Shown here: piece by piece, positions 19,101-32,100 of the stretch
How positions within the stretch are numbered: the first letter of the stretch is position 1
Layout of the letters: every line of letters begins with the position of its first letter
The notes under the pieces: model-generated
The model's input: only the letters and a program-made list of their open reading frames with translations
Database searches by the model: none
Told to the model about the DNA's origin: nothing
Program-made: the position numbers and the translations under genes
NCBI GenBank assembly: GCA_025201365.1
Contig: JAIXMF010000019.1
Location: 62,001-126,000, forward strand
Direction of reading: 5' to 3'
DNA length: 64,000 nt
Source: Syncephalis plumigaleata
Taxonomy: Eukaryota; Zoopagomycota; Zoopagomycetes; Zoopagales; Piptocephalidaceae

Positions 19101-20762
19101 CTCTTGACCTGATTCATCCGAATCCTCATAGGCCGTAGGAATATCTAGGAAGGAATAAGTAAATTGAATATCACATCTGGTGTATGTACGCTAGTCTGCC
19201 CACTTACTGGTAGATGGTGGAATAATGTCGGTAATCACATTGATAACCACATTGAACATGGTCACCAGTTTCTGGCTGTACTCCGGTGCTTCAGGCAGAT
19301 TGGCAATCTCGGTCAAGCATTTCAACGTGACATTACGGAATTCATCGGGGCGTAAATACTAATAGTAGAGGTATAGATTTGTTAATGAACCAAATAGCAA
19401 CTATACAACGTAACACTTACCCGTTCAGTCAATAGCGATAGTAGATCCGTTTCAAATACATAGCCAAGAGGCACCCAATTAAGGAATCGTAGCAATGTGC
19501 CTAGGGTAGCCTTGATAAGCGATGGTTTCTGCGCCTTGTGAAGCACTTCATCGCAGAGCTGGAAGACCTCGGAGAATTCACCGCACATTTGACTCTTTAG
19601 ATTACGCGTCTTTAACTGGGTCATTTCACCTTCCGAGAAATCGAAAATCTCCTCGCTAATAGCAGTTGGAGCGAGATTAGAAATACACCACTTGCTTCCT
19701 CTTATTACAACACTTGCCTGAGCAGCTTCAAGATGTGCATATTGTTCTCGCATAGTTGTAGATTATTACGACTAGCATTGATGAGTTCAGGAATGAAGTT
19801 GGGCCAGTTATGCGGCCAATCCTGCTTGAGAATCTATCGGCACGACGGTTATTAGTCATCTCTGCACGACATGAACCATTGCTGTCATCATCATCATCAT
19901 CTCATCATCATTATCATCGTCACCTACCTGCACCAATACCATATTCAACTTGTTAAGAATGAACGCTCCCGTACAACCTTGTCATCCATAGCACTACTAA
20001 TAACTACAGTAACAATAAAGTTCTTGATACCTAGTAGTTATGTAGAATGAGTATCCATATGTAAGTAAATAGCATACAATCACTGAATACTCCATTCAGG
20101 ATGGTGTAGTGCATTGACCATTCCCCCGACGCAGTATCCAATTGTTTCTCTAATATTCCATCACTTACCATCAGCTTGATCACGTGGCAATGCCTTCCAC
20201 CGAGTGCGGATCACCTTGTCGAGTATTTGCAATGCTAGAAACTGCCATTACAAGGCCATCAACCACATCTATTAGTAATAGTCATAATGTATACAGATAA
20301 CACTTACTTTAGTTTGAAGGCTTTGAGCGCGCTCTAGCACAGCATCTACTCGTTGCCAGGAATCGGGGTGTTCTTGGAATTGCGTCAACACTTCCTGGGC
20401 TTTACGTTGCTGTAAACGTATATTACGTGTATTAGTGTCTTTTATGCGCATAAACGGACACTTGCAGACAAGCACCCACTGCAACTGTCACTGCAGTGCC
20501 AACACTATATGCTCTTGCTGCTACTTGGTCTAGAGACCTACCTCTTCACCGGCACCGGTAAAGAACGCCATAACCACTCGATCCATCAGATCGACATTGA
20601 GCTCTCGACTAAAATCAAGAATCTCCTACACGTACGTAGCATATATGCAAGCATATACAGAGACACGTTGGTCAAAGTAGAATCAATCAATCAATCATGG
20701 TTAGTGACTATGCTACTCGTACACTACTCGCTAGTATCTAGTAAAGGATAACTTACCTCCAT
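16122..20762 (-). CDS. XPO1: exportin-1 (CRM1), nuclear export receptor
   Basis: Karyopherin that carries leucine-rich NES cargo with RanGTP through nuclear pores. The first coding exon is only six bases, ATG GAG at 20757-20762. It is spliced to [20 protein letters not shown], then [27 protein letters not shown] and [17 protein letters not shown]. Further on come [35 protein letters not shown] and [18 protein letters not shown]. The tail is [20 protein letters not shown], ending in PTMDED. The cysteine in [12 protein letters not shown] (codon 18256-18258) corresponds to the leptomycin B target Cys528 of human CRM1. One intron, 19656-19717, uses a GC donor. The frame slips near 19962, just before [10 protein letters not shown], by one missing base. 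Length and order are normal for CRM1. Confidence 0.96.
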
Positions 20763-21319
20763 GATAGCTGAGTGTAAGAATAATCGACGTAGGGTAGGAA
20801 AAAAAGGTAAAGCGCGTTTTCACAAGTGCCAGAATAAACTGCTATTGAATAAATAAATGAACTAGCCTGGTGATGATGATATTATGATGATGATTATCAT
20901 TATTTAGATTAGTCAGTTATTAACATTGTTAACTATTCATTCTATTGCGCCTACCCATGATATAAGGGAATTGATTACTAAAATATTGTATTTACTTTTT
21001 ATTCATCACGTATGACATGAATTGAAATACTCATATTGTACTACTGTAGTAATCATACTGTTATCTCGTATAATTACACTGGTACATTAAATAAATTAGG
21101 TGTAGACGGAGCATGAATCAATATATCAATTACAATAATAAAATGACTACATTTCTTTGTACTAATTAGAGATAGTAAATAGAGGAGAAAGCATCTTTAA
21201 CTATTAGATTATGGTAAAATATGGTTTATTGCCATGGCAAAATAATGTGAACAGCGCAGTCATCACACCGAGAACGCCGCCAAATGGTTTGGCAAAGACG
21301 ACGACCGTACAAGATGAAT
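20763..21319. other. intergenic region upstream of XPO1
   Basis: AT-rich spacer holding the XPO1 promoter and the 3' flank of the L12 gene. It includes a GAT/ATG-rich stretch near 20870-20905. No gene or RNA is recognisable. Confidence 0.5.
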
Positions 21320-22613
21320 TTAGTTGGCCTATAAATACAAGCAAACATACATACCGTAAGTATATTGTAAATACGTAGCAATACATGGAATAGCTGCTAA
21401 TACATATACATATATATATACTATATATACTATACACTATATTGATCCATTTGTCTATCATAACTGCGCTGCTACTATACTTACCGGGATTTCGATCTCA
21501 CCCTCTTCGATCTTGTCGCTAATGTCCTTGGGCGACTCGCCATCGACAGTGCAACCGACGGAGAAGGCAGTACCGAGGATTTCCTTAACGGTACCCTTAA
21601 GCTCGCGAGCTAGAGACTTGAAGCGCATTTGACGGGCAACCTCAATGATGTCATCAAGACTGACGTTACCGGAGTGCTTGACTATAATAGTATATTGTTA
21701 ATAAACATCTTGCGTAGCATGATACGTGTCTTCTAGCTTCACTCGTCTATTATGATCTTTCACGCGACTACTTACTGTTCTTCTCCTTCTTGCGGTCACG
21801 GACTGGCTCCTTCAAAGCCTTGATGACCAAAGCAGAGGCAGATGGCACTACTGAGGCGGCAGCTTGACGGTTTTGAATGGTAAGTTGCACGGTGACGCGC
21901 AGACCTTTCCAGTCTTGCGTAGCCTTGGCAATGTCATCACCAACCTTCTTGGGAGACTATATATACATACACGCACACACGCATGAATATATAAGTAAAT
22001 AAACATCATCACAGCTAGTGATTAATCATCTACTATTGCTAAACGTTATAACAGCCATATAACTTACCAGACCAAGTGGACCGATCTTTGGAGCAAGAGT
22101 GGCTGAAGAACCGACTTCACCACCAGTGCAACGAAGATAGACTATCAATCAATAATAATAAATAATAATAAATAGCAAACTGGTTAGTATCTTGCATGTA
22201 TAATAGATAGTCCCAATAATGTATATTAGTCAATTCCCATTTTAACTAGCATATATCGCGTGTCTATTAGATGTATCAACCATGTACAATAGAATAACCA
22301 CCATTATGAATAGTCTAATAGTCTAGTAATAATATATATTCTACTCTATTCTACTCTATATGCTGTACTATGCATAGTATGTGTGTGTGTGTTAGACAGA
22401 CAACAAATGGCCTATTAGTGATTTCACTATAGTCCCGCTCATTAGTGCATGTACTTTCTTTTAGCCATCTCTTCTATACAACATTATCCATCCATCTCCA
22501 TACATCTATCTATACATCTACATTTATATCATTCTATCCATCCATCCATCCATCTAAATACACATGAAATACATACTAATCTTCACCTCAGTTGGGTCGA
22601 ATTTTGGAGGCAT
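21320..22613 (-). CDS. RPL12: 60S ribosomal protein uL11 (L12)
   Basis: Component of the P-stalk base of the large ribosomal subunit, contacting 28S rRNA and translation factors. The first exon 22577-22613 encodes [12 protein letters not shown]. Next come [20 protein letters not shown], then [20 protein letters not shown] and the RKKEKN loop. Exon 21485-21681 encodes [20 protein letters not shown] and ends in GEIEIP. A nine-base terminal exon, 21320-21328, adds Ala-Asn-stop, like the yeast C-terminus. The intron behind exon 1 spans about 430 bases, far longer than neighbouring introns, which is common for ribosomal protein genes in intron-poor yeasts but stands out here. Complete and without frame breaks. 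Confidence 0.94.
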
Positions 22614-24095
22614 GATGATCGATGAAGGTTGCTACACAGAGAGCAAATGTGCCGATGTGTATATGCGCGGTGGCAGAACGAAAGAGGACGTGCCACTGCC
22701 CGCCCTAGTGAGTATGAGGGTCAAAGTGTGTGGTGCCACTGAGGCGCACATTCAATCCACATTGGAGGCAGTCTTCTAGAGTACAACTTGATTCGAGTCA
22801 CTTTTACCACTTGCCAAGCACTCCTTACACAGCAGCAACAGCAACATCAGCGCAGCAATTTCAATCTCATTCACAGCAATAGCAACGACAATAACACCGA
22901 TGATAATGAAGATGATACGGATGTCTATTTTTCCATGTCCATTTTAGTTTGTACGCATGTATGTATGTACAGCAGCAGCAGCAGCAGCAGCAGCAACGAA
23001 TCGTTGTGGATCTCAACGAGTAAACGAACGAGTATGTTCCTTTTCAGTTATACAGGAATAGTTCACCAGCTACCAAGTGCTAATACCCAAATTGAATAAA
23101 GCAATACATAGCGTATAGTATCTCTTCACCTTTATGCTTACTATGATCGGATTATGGTTTATATACAATCTATGTTGCTATCGGTCTATTCTAGTAATTG
23201 CAATCATTTCATCCAATACGCTAATAATAGCTTCCAGCTGGGATTTCGGTTAAATACGTGTACGCGTATAGCACAAGCCAAGCATCCCTTTTTCCTATTG
23301 TTCTATTTCGCTATTCTTCTGCTCTTTCTGCTCTCTCTCTCGGGACAACGTCACGCGAGGCATGCTAACGCTTCTTAAACCGCGGTCAATCACCCAAAGG
23401 ACTTTGTTAGGATGGCATGCTCGGCAGCGACAATGGCGAACTCTTACTCTTGCCCCCATCGATTGCTGCAACTAGTGCATCTCCTATGAAAGAAGCTTTC
23501 CCGAAATAAGCCAAGCAGCCTGTCCCACGCAGGCATCACACAAACAGCACAGCACACCGCACATTTACAGCGTGTGCACACGGCTATTCCATTCGACATG
23601 TTATGGACACGTCGGCACTACAGGTTCCCAATTCGTGTTACTTGTTTCTCAGCTATTTGTGATCCCCCAAAAAGTGATTGCCGAGCAAGCTGCGTATCCC
23701 ACATTGGTACAACCGTTCACCAATTGCTGACGTCGCCTCTGTCGTCGTCTCGTCGTCGTCTAGCTCATCGCGGTGTTTGTCGTTATCGTGTTCATTCCAT
23801 GAGAAACCGGTGTTCGTGTTCGTGTTCGTGTTCGGATGGTCTGATAAGCTTGTCGCGGTGATTCACGCCATTTCTACAGAAATAGACAACATACCCGCCT
23901 ATAAATATCCGCGTCAAGACGCGATTTTGTACAAGTCATATCCTCATCCGATCATCATCATCATCATTACTGCTACTTGTTCTTGTTCTCCAAACATATT
24001 GTAGCTACTGCTTCTATATCGCTTTACACGTTCATCAACTCATCTACTCCTTGTAAACTCATCCTTTCCCATCATCCCATCACCACATCAACAAG
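22614..24095. promoter_or_regulatory. large bidirectional promoter region
   Basis: About 1.5 kb between the divergent RPL12 and the repeat-protein gene at 24.1 kb. A TATAAATA box lies at 23900-23907, roughly 190 bases before the latter's ATG. A CAG run of about eight units is near 22973-22994, and short TTCGTG and CGT repeats lie near 23740-23835. Open frames here are short, have no recognisable domain and are not called. Confidence 0.5.
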
Positions 24096-25469
24096 ATGAC
24101 TACCGGTCCCAATGAAGGAGAGCGCGGTCTCTTTGGCTCCTCCAGCAAGCCACAACAGTCACACCAGACAACCGGACACGCTCAGGCCCAAGGTGTAAAC
24201 GCACACAAGCCCACCGATCCAAAGAAGAAGAATGAATCCAGCGGTGTAAGCGTGAGTACTCTTACTTTACTACATCATATATATATCTTATAGCTAACTC
24301 TGTCTTGTTTCATCTTGTTGCCATTAGACTACCACCAAGATTATAGGCGGTGTCGCTGCTGCTGGTTTGGCCGCTGCCGCTGGTTACGCGGCTTACGAAT
24401 ACATGCACGATGATGAAAAGGACGGCAAGAAGAAGGAGGGCCAGCATCACAAGAGTGAGGGCAACATCATCAGCAACCTTCTTCATCGTGATGATGACGA
24501 CAAGGACAAGCGCAAGGATTCCCACTCTTCCTCGGTAATCGTCAACGCAGCCGTAGCCGTAGCCGTGACCGAAAGGATAGCGATCGACGTGACCGTAGCC
24601 GTAGTCGCGACAGACACGACAGCCATCGTGATCGTAGCCGTAGCCGCGATAGACAAGATAGCAATCGACGTGATCGTAGCCGTAGCCGCGACAGGCAAGA
24701 TAGCAATCGACGCGATCGTAGCACCAGCCGCGACAGACACAATCGCAGCAACAGCCGTGATCGTCACGATAACCACGGTTCAAGTGGCAGTTATGGCAAT
24801 AACAATAACAGTTCTGGCTATGGCAGTAACAACAACAACAACAGCTCTAGCTATGGTAGCAATACCAAGAACTCCTCTTCCGGCTATGGCAACAACAACA
24901 ACACTAGCAGCTCTGGCTATGATAATAACAACAAGAACTCCTCTTCTGGCTATGGCAACAACAACAACACTGGTAGCTCTGGCTATGATAATAACAACAA
25001 GAACACGTCTTCTGGCTACGGCAACACCAAGGCCATAATACTAGCAGCTCTGGCTATGATAATAATAACAAGAATTCATCATCCGGCTATGGCAACAACA
25101 ACAACACTAGCAGCTCTGGCTACGATAATAACAACAAGAATCATGTACCAATACAAGCTTTCTACGATAACAACAAGAATTCATCTGGCTATGGCAACAA
25201 CAACAACAACACTAGGGCTCTGGCTACGATAATAACAACAAGAATCTCTCTGGCTATGGCAACAACAAAACACGTACTCTGCTAGATAATAACAACAAGA
25301 ACACGTCTTCTGGCTACGGCAACACCCAAGGCCATAATACTAGCAGCTCTGGCTATGATAATAATAACAAGAATTCATCTCGGTTATGGCAGCAACAAGG
25401 TCACAACACCGGTAGCTCTGGCTATGGCACAACAACAACAACTCTGGCTACGGCAACAGTGGATATTAA
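24096..25469 (+). CDS. low-complexity protein: Gly/Ala helix, SR-like segment, Asn/Ser/Gly/Tyr repeats
   Basis: No family recognised with confidence. Exon 1 starts MTTGPNEGERGLFGSSSKPQ. After one short intron comes a hydrophobic Gly/Ala stretch, IGGVAAAGLAAAAGYAAYEY, then a charged HDDEKDGKKK region. The first two parts resemble small hydrophilic stress proteins of fungi, which is only an impression. An Arg/Ser/Asp-rich segment with units like RDRSRSRDRQDSN follows. The last part is about fifteen tandem units of SSGYGNNNN and SSGYDNNNKN, composed like a prion-like, phase-separating domain. Two frames are needed: a one-base gap lies near 24533, before the SR-like part, and others occur among the repeats (compare 25027 with 25326, which differ by one C). 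The chosen stop is 25467-25469. Confidence 0.6.
24780..25465 (+). repeat. coding tandem repeat, Ser-Gly-Tyr plus Asn runs
   Basis: Imperfect units of roughly 24-36 bases built from GGCTATGGCAACAAC and GGCTATGATAATAAC blocks with AGCAGC spacers. A longer super-unit containing CAAGGCCATAATACTAGC recurs at about 25028 and 25328. Unit length is mostly a multiple of three, fitting expansion inside a reading frame. Confidence 0.85.
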
Positions 25470-26188
25470 AGTAGCCATTGTATAAAGTTATTTTCATAGT
25501 AAATAAATCGATATATATACATTGAGTTACAATATAATGAGCAACGTCATATTACTAATGATAGAAAACGTTAAGCTGAAATGTGTAGTACAAGCTTCTT
25601 CCTTCTGATTAACACTGTTAACCTTTCGTTCATGAATAAATGATTTCTTTAATGGTTTAGCTTACAGTATTTAGATGTGGAAATGATAACTCTCAATTAC
25701 TAGGGCCATGGCAATGACTTTATAATAGCAATGCGATAATGGTGTTAGCAATTGAGTATATCTATCTATTAATAAAGACAAAGGCTAACAGTGCTAATAA
25801 GTTGAAAAAACAGTGTAACTTACTAACTGATGGAATGTGTTCATTGATTGGTTCGTTCCATAATAGTCTTTTAGTATTCAATGATACAAGATTTTTCTTC
25901 ATTTTTTTTACCATAACATACCAGTTTTTTACTCATTTATTTGCAAGCACTTTTATCATTTAGCGTCGGCTCTCTTTCCTCTCCTCTTTCGCCACCCTAT
26001 TTTGACTGGCATTTCAACTATTGTTACGTGGCATATAGCGCGAAAGAGAGAGAAATAGACCTATATAGTCTAAAGAAAAGCAATTCAGTATACAACGCGT
26101 ACACTTGTGTTATTCTTACCAATCAGCAATTCATAAGTAATTTATACTACTACTACTATTATTATTATTCTATCTTCTGCTTCTTGCC
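25470..26188. other. intergenic region
   Basis: AT-rich spacer between two plus-strand genes. Polyadenylation-like signals occur near 25500 and a pyrimidine-rich stretch near 25960-26000. Nothing further recognised. Confidence 0.5.
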
Positions 26189-29019
26189 ATGACGCCTGTT
26201 CAGACGGAATCCCCATCCCTTTCATACTTGCCTTCATTTCATTCTTCATTGAATGTAGAAGCGAAAAAGAAAAAGAATCGAATGCGTAAAAAGGAGAAAC
26301 GAGCAGAGCAACAACAGCAGCAACAACAAATGATGAGAATGAATCTAACACCGCTACGCAATCGATCGATCAACAGCTTAGTAAATCACGCGATTTGGAT
26401 GCTTTCTTTCTGCGTAGGGTAGAGTTTGTCAAGTATACACGACCTGATGCACGTCAAGATGCGCTGCGTAAAAAGTACAAGCCCATTAATGCGACGAATA
26501 CAACAACCACGACCACAACAACCATTACCGCTAGATCAATTCACAGTAATAACATTGCAAAAATAGACAGTGCCACTGGTAATCACAACCAACATGCCGC
26601 AGACGAGACAAGCAGCATAGATCCAGCGTCACAATTGGATCTCGGTGAAGCATTGGTACTACCAAAACGTGGCATCTTTCCAGAGAATCGATTATCATTA
26701 AGCTGGCGTAATGTTCAATCAATTGGACCTGGTCTACTCAATCTCGGCAACACTTGCTTCCTTAATTCAGTGCTACAATGTCTTACTTACACACCATCGC
26801 TAGCACAGTATATACTGGAGAGTGGTCATGGACGTACTTGTAAGTAGTTTATTTACTAGTGATTGATCGCATCATTATAGTAACAAGCAATGTCAACAGG
26901 TCGTATTCCAGGATTTTGTATGTTATGCGAACTGGAGGTGCATGTAAAACAATGCTTACGACGGGAAGGCGGTGGACACCATGCTGTACGTCCGGGTAGA
27001 ATAGTCGGTAGACTACGCGGTTAGTAACTCGATTAATAGATCAATCATAACATCCTATTAATACTCGATGCAATACGATAGCCATTGCTAAACACATGCG
27101 ATTGGGTCGACAGGAAGATGCACATGAATTCCTACGCTATCTAGTGGATGCCATGCAAACGAGTTGTCTAGCAGATTATGAAAGGTAAAGACGTTGTCAT
27201 GATTGTTGTAAATGTACCTGTTAACCAATTCAATGTCATGAATAGTAATATCGATGCACGTTTAAAGGAGACCACACTAGTTTATCGTGTATTCGGTGGA
27301 TATCTACGCTCGCAAGTCCGTTGTTTATCATGCGGACATCGATCCAACACATATGATCCATTACTCGATCTAAGCATTGATCTGGCCGGCGTTGACTCGG
27401 TGGAGAAGGCGTTGAATCGATTTACACGACCGAAAAGCTAACTCGCGAGAATCGTTATCGATGTGACGCGTGTCGCCAGCTGGTTGAAGCGCGTAAACGA
27501 TTTACGATCGAGCGTGCACCCGACACACTCACACTACACCTCAAGCGATTCGATCATTATGGCGAGAAGATAGGCAAACATATCGATTTTGACGAGACAC
27601 TCGATCTCACATCGTGTCTAAGTAGTCACGTTGATATTCGAGATGCAGAACGGGCTGGCAAATCAACCATTCGTTGATGGTTGAACCGGCCCAATACAAA
27701 TTATACGCGGTACTCGTGCATGCCGGTGGCTCTTGTCGTTCCGGTCACTATTACAGCTATGTTAAATCCGCGGCAGGCATGTGGTATTGCATGAACGATG
27801 AATCAGTCGATCAAGTAAGCGCTAAACGCGTGCTAAATGAAAAGGCCTACATTCTATTCTATACACGCCAGCCGGTGTCGATGTCAACGAAGAATAACAT
27901 TGCTAAGCCAGTGAAACAATCATCAAACAACCTGCATGCAACAGCAATAGCGACAGCAAGTAAACAAAAGCCTGTACTTGCATCGACAACCAAAACAGCA
28001 TCTAGCACTATTGATCTAATGGATCTAGGAGAGGCCGTTGATCGTACAAAGTTTACAAAGAAAACACCAGAGAACCAAGCATTGTCATCATCCATCTCTG
28101 TTAATGATGAGAAATCATCGCATAAATTAAGTAAAAAGGAAAAGAAACGACTACGTAGACTGAAGAAACGACAAGAAGCAGAGGCAGAAGAGGCAGCTGC
28201 ACAACGTCAATCAACAGCCTCTACAGATTACACAATGATAACTGATTTGGATGTTAATACTCTAAGGAAACAAGAACCAGTTACTCTATCAAATCATCAG
28301 CCATTATCTAATCCACTCGCACAAATAGCCAGTACCTCCAGCATTAAACGTATTATTCCATCTGTCATTGTTAACAAGAGCAGCAACAATAGTGACACTT
28401 CTCATTTGGCCAATACACCAGCACCGGTTATTCAATGGGATGAGAATGAAGATGCTAAATCTGCTAAATTAGACGCGGTTATTCAACGGGAGACAGCGCG
28501 TAAATCGCAAGTCACCAACAATGCCACAACATTAGAGGCGATGTTTGGCGCTAGAGATAGACAATCGCAATATGATGGTGCACAAGGTAAGCATAGTGGA
28601 TTAATCGAGAAACATTCATTCCAGTATAGTTTTACTAATGGATCAACTATATTTATTTAGTACATGCTTGGGATATCACCTCTACTACCAACAACGATGA
28701 TGACGATGGTGGTGTTAATGCTGTAACACGCGAGACACGCGATCAATTGGTGAAATCGATGATTAAGAAGAAGAAACGACCATCCACCTACGATCTAGAG
28801 TATGATCGACCAAAGGAGCGTAAGCGTAAACGTGACGGTGCAGGTGCTCAAGCTATCTGGCACGTACAACAACGTCATCAGCAATCGGGCACGTCTAATA
28901 GTGGCAGCAGTAGCACCAACATATTCCAAAATAAAATGGAAGAACTACATCGACATGGTGTACCTCGTTCCTTACAGAAATCGAAATCTGGTAAAAAGCG
29001 ACGTCCACACCAATATTAA
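26189..29019 (+). CDS. ubiquitin carboxyl-terminal hydrolase, USP36/Ubp10-like
   Basis: Cysteine protease of the USP family that removes ubiquitin; the closest type by eye is nucleolar USP36. A basic, Gln-rich N-terminus leads to the Cys box [20 protein letters not shown]. Then come [27 protein letters not shown], the zinc-type pairs RCLSCGH and RCDACRQ, and [12 protein letters not shown]. The His box is [11 protein letters not shown], followed by WYCMNDESV and AYILFYTR. The long Ser/Lys-rich tail ends in a basic patch after [15 protein letters not shown], as in nucleolar USP36 proteins. Frame slips of one base are apparent in the CAA run near 26325, near 27427 before EKLTREN, and near 27665. 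All catalytic motifs remain intact, so these look like assembly gaps. Five or more exons. Confidence 0.88.
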
Positions 29020-29133
29020 TCAGAACCACATCACATTCTATTCGTAATATCATTTTGTCTTTTGCAACTGTTTATTTGATTAATCATTATCTAATCTTAT
29101 ATAGTAATAAATAATCTAATTCAATTTTATTTA

Positions 29134-32100
29134 TTATACTTTAATGTTATTGGCAGCCACTTCTAATTGATTGCCTAATGCACGTACACTATCCAATGCC
29201 GATAGTCGTGTTACAAAATAGCGTGCATCTGCCAATAATCTAAATAGCAAGCATAATCATTTATAAGATGTATTAGTAGTAATAATAGATGTATTCCTCA
29301 AATGCTTACCTTCTTTTACCAAGACTCGTACGTAATGTGACACGTCCATAACTTTCCTCTATTCGACTGGAATGACCTTTTACGACAGCGGTCAATACAT
29401 CCTGTACACATTATCAGTCAATCAATCAATTATTAACTACTGAATCACACGATTGAACAAGCATACTTACCTGTACTTTTTCCGATGGATAGAAACGACT
29501 AAGCACTTTATGCAATGTAATCGTATCCTTTACTAGTTCCATCATGAGTCGACTAGGATCTATCTCATCCGTATCCGTATTCGTACTAGTAGTAGATGAC
29601 TCAAGTGGTGCATCCCAGTCAGTGCTCTAAATTGCATTAGATGTTAATCTATCATGTGTATAATAAGTCATTGTAATAAATGTTACCTCAATACGCTGAC
29701 ATATTCGTACTACACGATCTTGCATAATATCCAGTAGTTTAGATTTTAGTTGATCTTGATGCTCCGTATACTCCTAGTAATGACAATCATGATTATTACT
29801 CATTATCCGTTATTATTGCTAATTACTTACCTTGGTTAATCGATCAAAATCATCCATCACTTGAGTGGCTTTGTTTCTCGGTGCCAATTCCGCCATATTA
29901 ATACGTAGATAGGGTAATAGCACTTGCATTAGGGATAAAGACTGGGATGCCAATGCTATTAATAGTAGTCATGTTATATATAAAGATACAATTATTCACG
30001 TCTAATCTATTTACCTATATGTTTAGCGGTGATATTCTTCAATCCAGCTGATTGAATAGCACCCGCTCCCAATACCATTTGATTAACGCGTGTATTGAAC
30101 ATCTATTACGATTATTTAGTATGAGTATGCCATTCTTACTAATTCCATTCATAGGACATACCCGTAGTAAATCAACCACTGCCTTGATACATGATGTGAT
30201 GCTACCTGAATACGATGGGCACATTGCAAATACTCGCAGAGCATTTTAATAGTAAGCAATGCACCGCCTACTGTATAGAATTGATGCGAATTCACTTGTA
30301 TCTGTTTCTCACTAACTGGTGCTGTCGTTGTTGTTGTTGGTTGTTGATTTATCCTTCTCCTCTTCGTTACTTTCCAATTTGACATTAGTACTACCACTAC
30401 TACTACTACTGTTATGCGTTGCTGTTGTTGGTGTTGGTAATTCGCCATGTCCACTGACGATAGCATCGGCAAATTGTTGAAACTCAGGCGGTACATCACA
30501 TGGTACCCATTGCTCACCCGCGATAAGTGTGGCCAATTGACGGCGACGTTCCGTATGGAATGTATTAAGGAATCCTATTGCCTACACCATTGTTAATGTA
30601 CAGTCATGATGATCCTATGAAATGCAGCATGTCTTACCAGTGTCTTCAATAGATTGCTCAATGGCGTTGTTCCAGGTTGAGTGCACTCCACTCGCACGAT
30701 CGACGAACAAACGTGTCACCCGGTATGAATAGTCGGTAGAAATCCTTGGCCGATAACTGTTCAATGTGCTGCTGACGCAATTGTATCAAATGAGTACAAC
30801 GAACATGAACGGCCAGGTGGCTGATTGCGGCAAACTGGCCCATTGATCGAGTAGTACTTGAAGGGGATGTGGCTCATTCTCTGCCATTATCTCCAGTTCA
30901 GCATTGGATTTACTCGACAATTCGGTTGATTCTTTCAATTTCTGCGGAGGTGAACCGTCCAGTGTCGATTTGTTTCGCTTTAACAAACGTGTTGCTGTAC
31001 GATATAGGCTAACTGTTGCTTTAACAATTTACTATAACGACCAAAATGGTATCCAGTAGTTCGATAAATGCATCAAGTGTCATTGACTGCATACTTTGCG
31101 TTAGAGCCACTCTAATATGCAATGCGTAATACTCGATTAGAATACTTTCTATGCATATATATCTATTACTTACTTGTCAGTAAATGCAAACTCTTCCACC
31201 GATGTCAGCGATTCTGTTGTTAGTAATTGATCAACACTCGTGTTGGGCGAAACACTCTAGTAGACCAGTTAGCTCATCTTATCAATAGCATATGATGCAT
31301 GCATATATGTACCTATTTACCTTTGTAAACATATCATTCGTTAACGTAACAATAGAACTAACCAAGGCAGCCATCGTAGTTGTCGTGAATCCCGTGGTAG
31401 GTGCCAATATCTGCATGGATCGTGCAAGATCATCTGGCAATGTTCGATCTATCATATCATTATGGTCTTCTTGCTGTTTACCATGTTGATCCGGTGTAAA
31501 TGTCATAGCCTTCGTGCATATATTGGTCAAGTAGTTGGTCACCAAACGTACTAGTTCATCCTCCATTGCCGTACGTGCTGATAGTTCTAGTTGCTCCAAC
31601 TCTTTGAATAAGTAATTAACTATCCATATCTGTTGTTGTTGTTGTTGTTGTTTACTAGTATCGCTCTTCACTGCTGTATCTGTAATGGCTGTTTATCATC
31701 TTCTGTTTCTGTCGTAGTTGTATTCTCATCAGATGTCTCTGTCGTGACTATAGATGTGATGTTTGGAATAATGCCATTAAACGTTGACGTGCTTTCGAGC
31801 AATACGATAGCTTCGCGCGCCTTTCCATCGGCAAGTGCCTCGGTCGCTTGTTGCTGGCTCTTTTGGCATCCTGAATCGCTTCTATCGCTTCCGTCAGTTC
31901 TGTAAACGATCTCGACGTCGTGATTGCTGTATCACTTTAAGAATAGGCAGTACACGATCACGCGTAATGGTGGCTAACATGCTGCGTAATTCTCTCGTAC
32001 GCGTTACGCTCGATGTACTTTGTGAATGCAAATTACGAAGTGCCGCCAATGCCGCGAAGAATGACGATGATCGCATGGCTACCTCGCGTAATAAATGTGC

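Noticed and set aside
21962-22067. Possible box C/D snoRNA in an RPL12 intron
   Set aside because: A box-C-like GTGATGA is present on the minus strand but no D box (CTGA) follows before the acceptor.
22788-23378. Plus-strand frames in the RPL12 upstream region
   Set aside because: They contain CAG-repeat serine runs and no recognised domain; no splice partners found.
24310-24783. Long minus-strand frame rich in Gly, Tyr, Cys and Asp
   Set aside because: It is the antisense of the SR-like repeats; repeat periodicity keeps all six frames open. The plus-strand frame has a start, an intron and a coherent composition.
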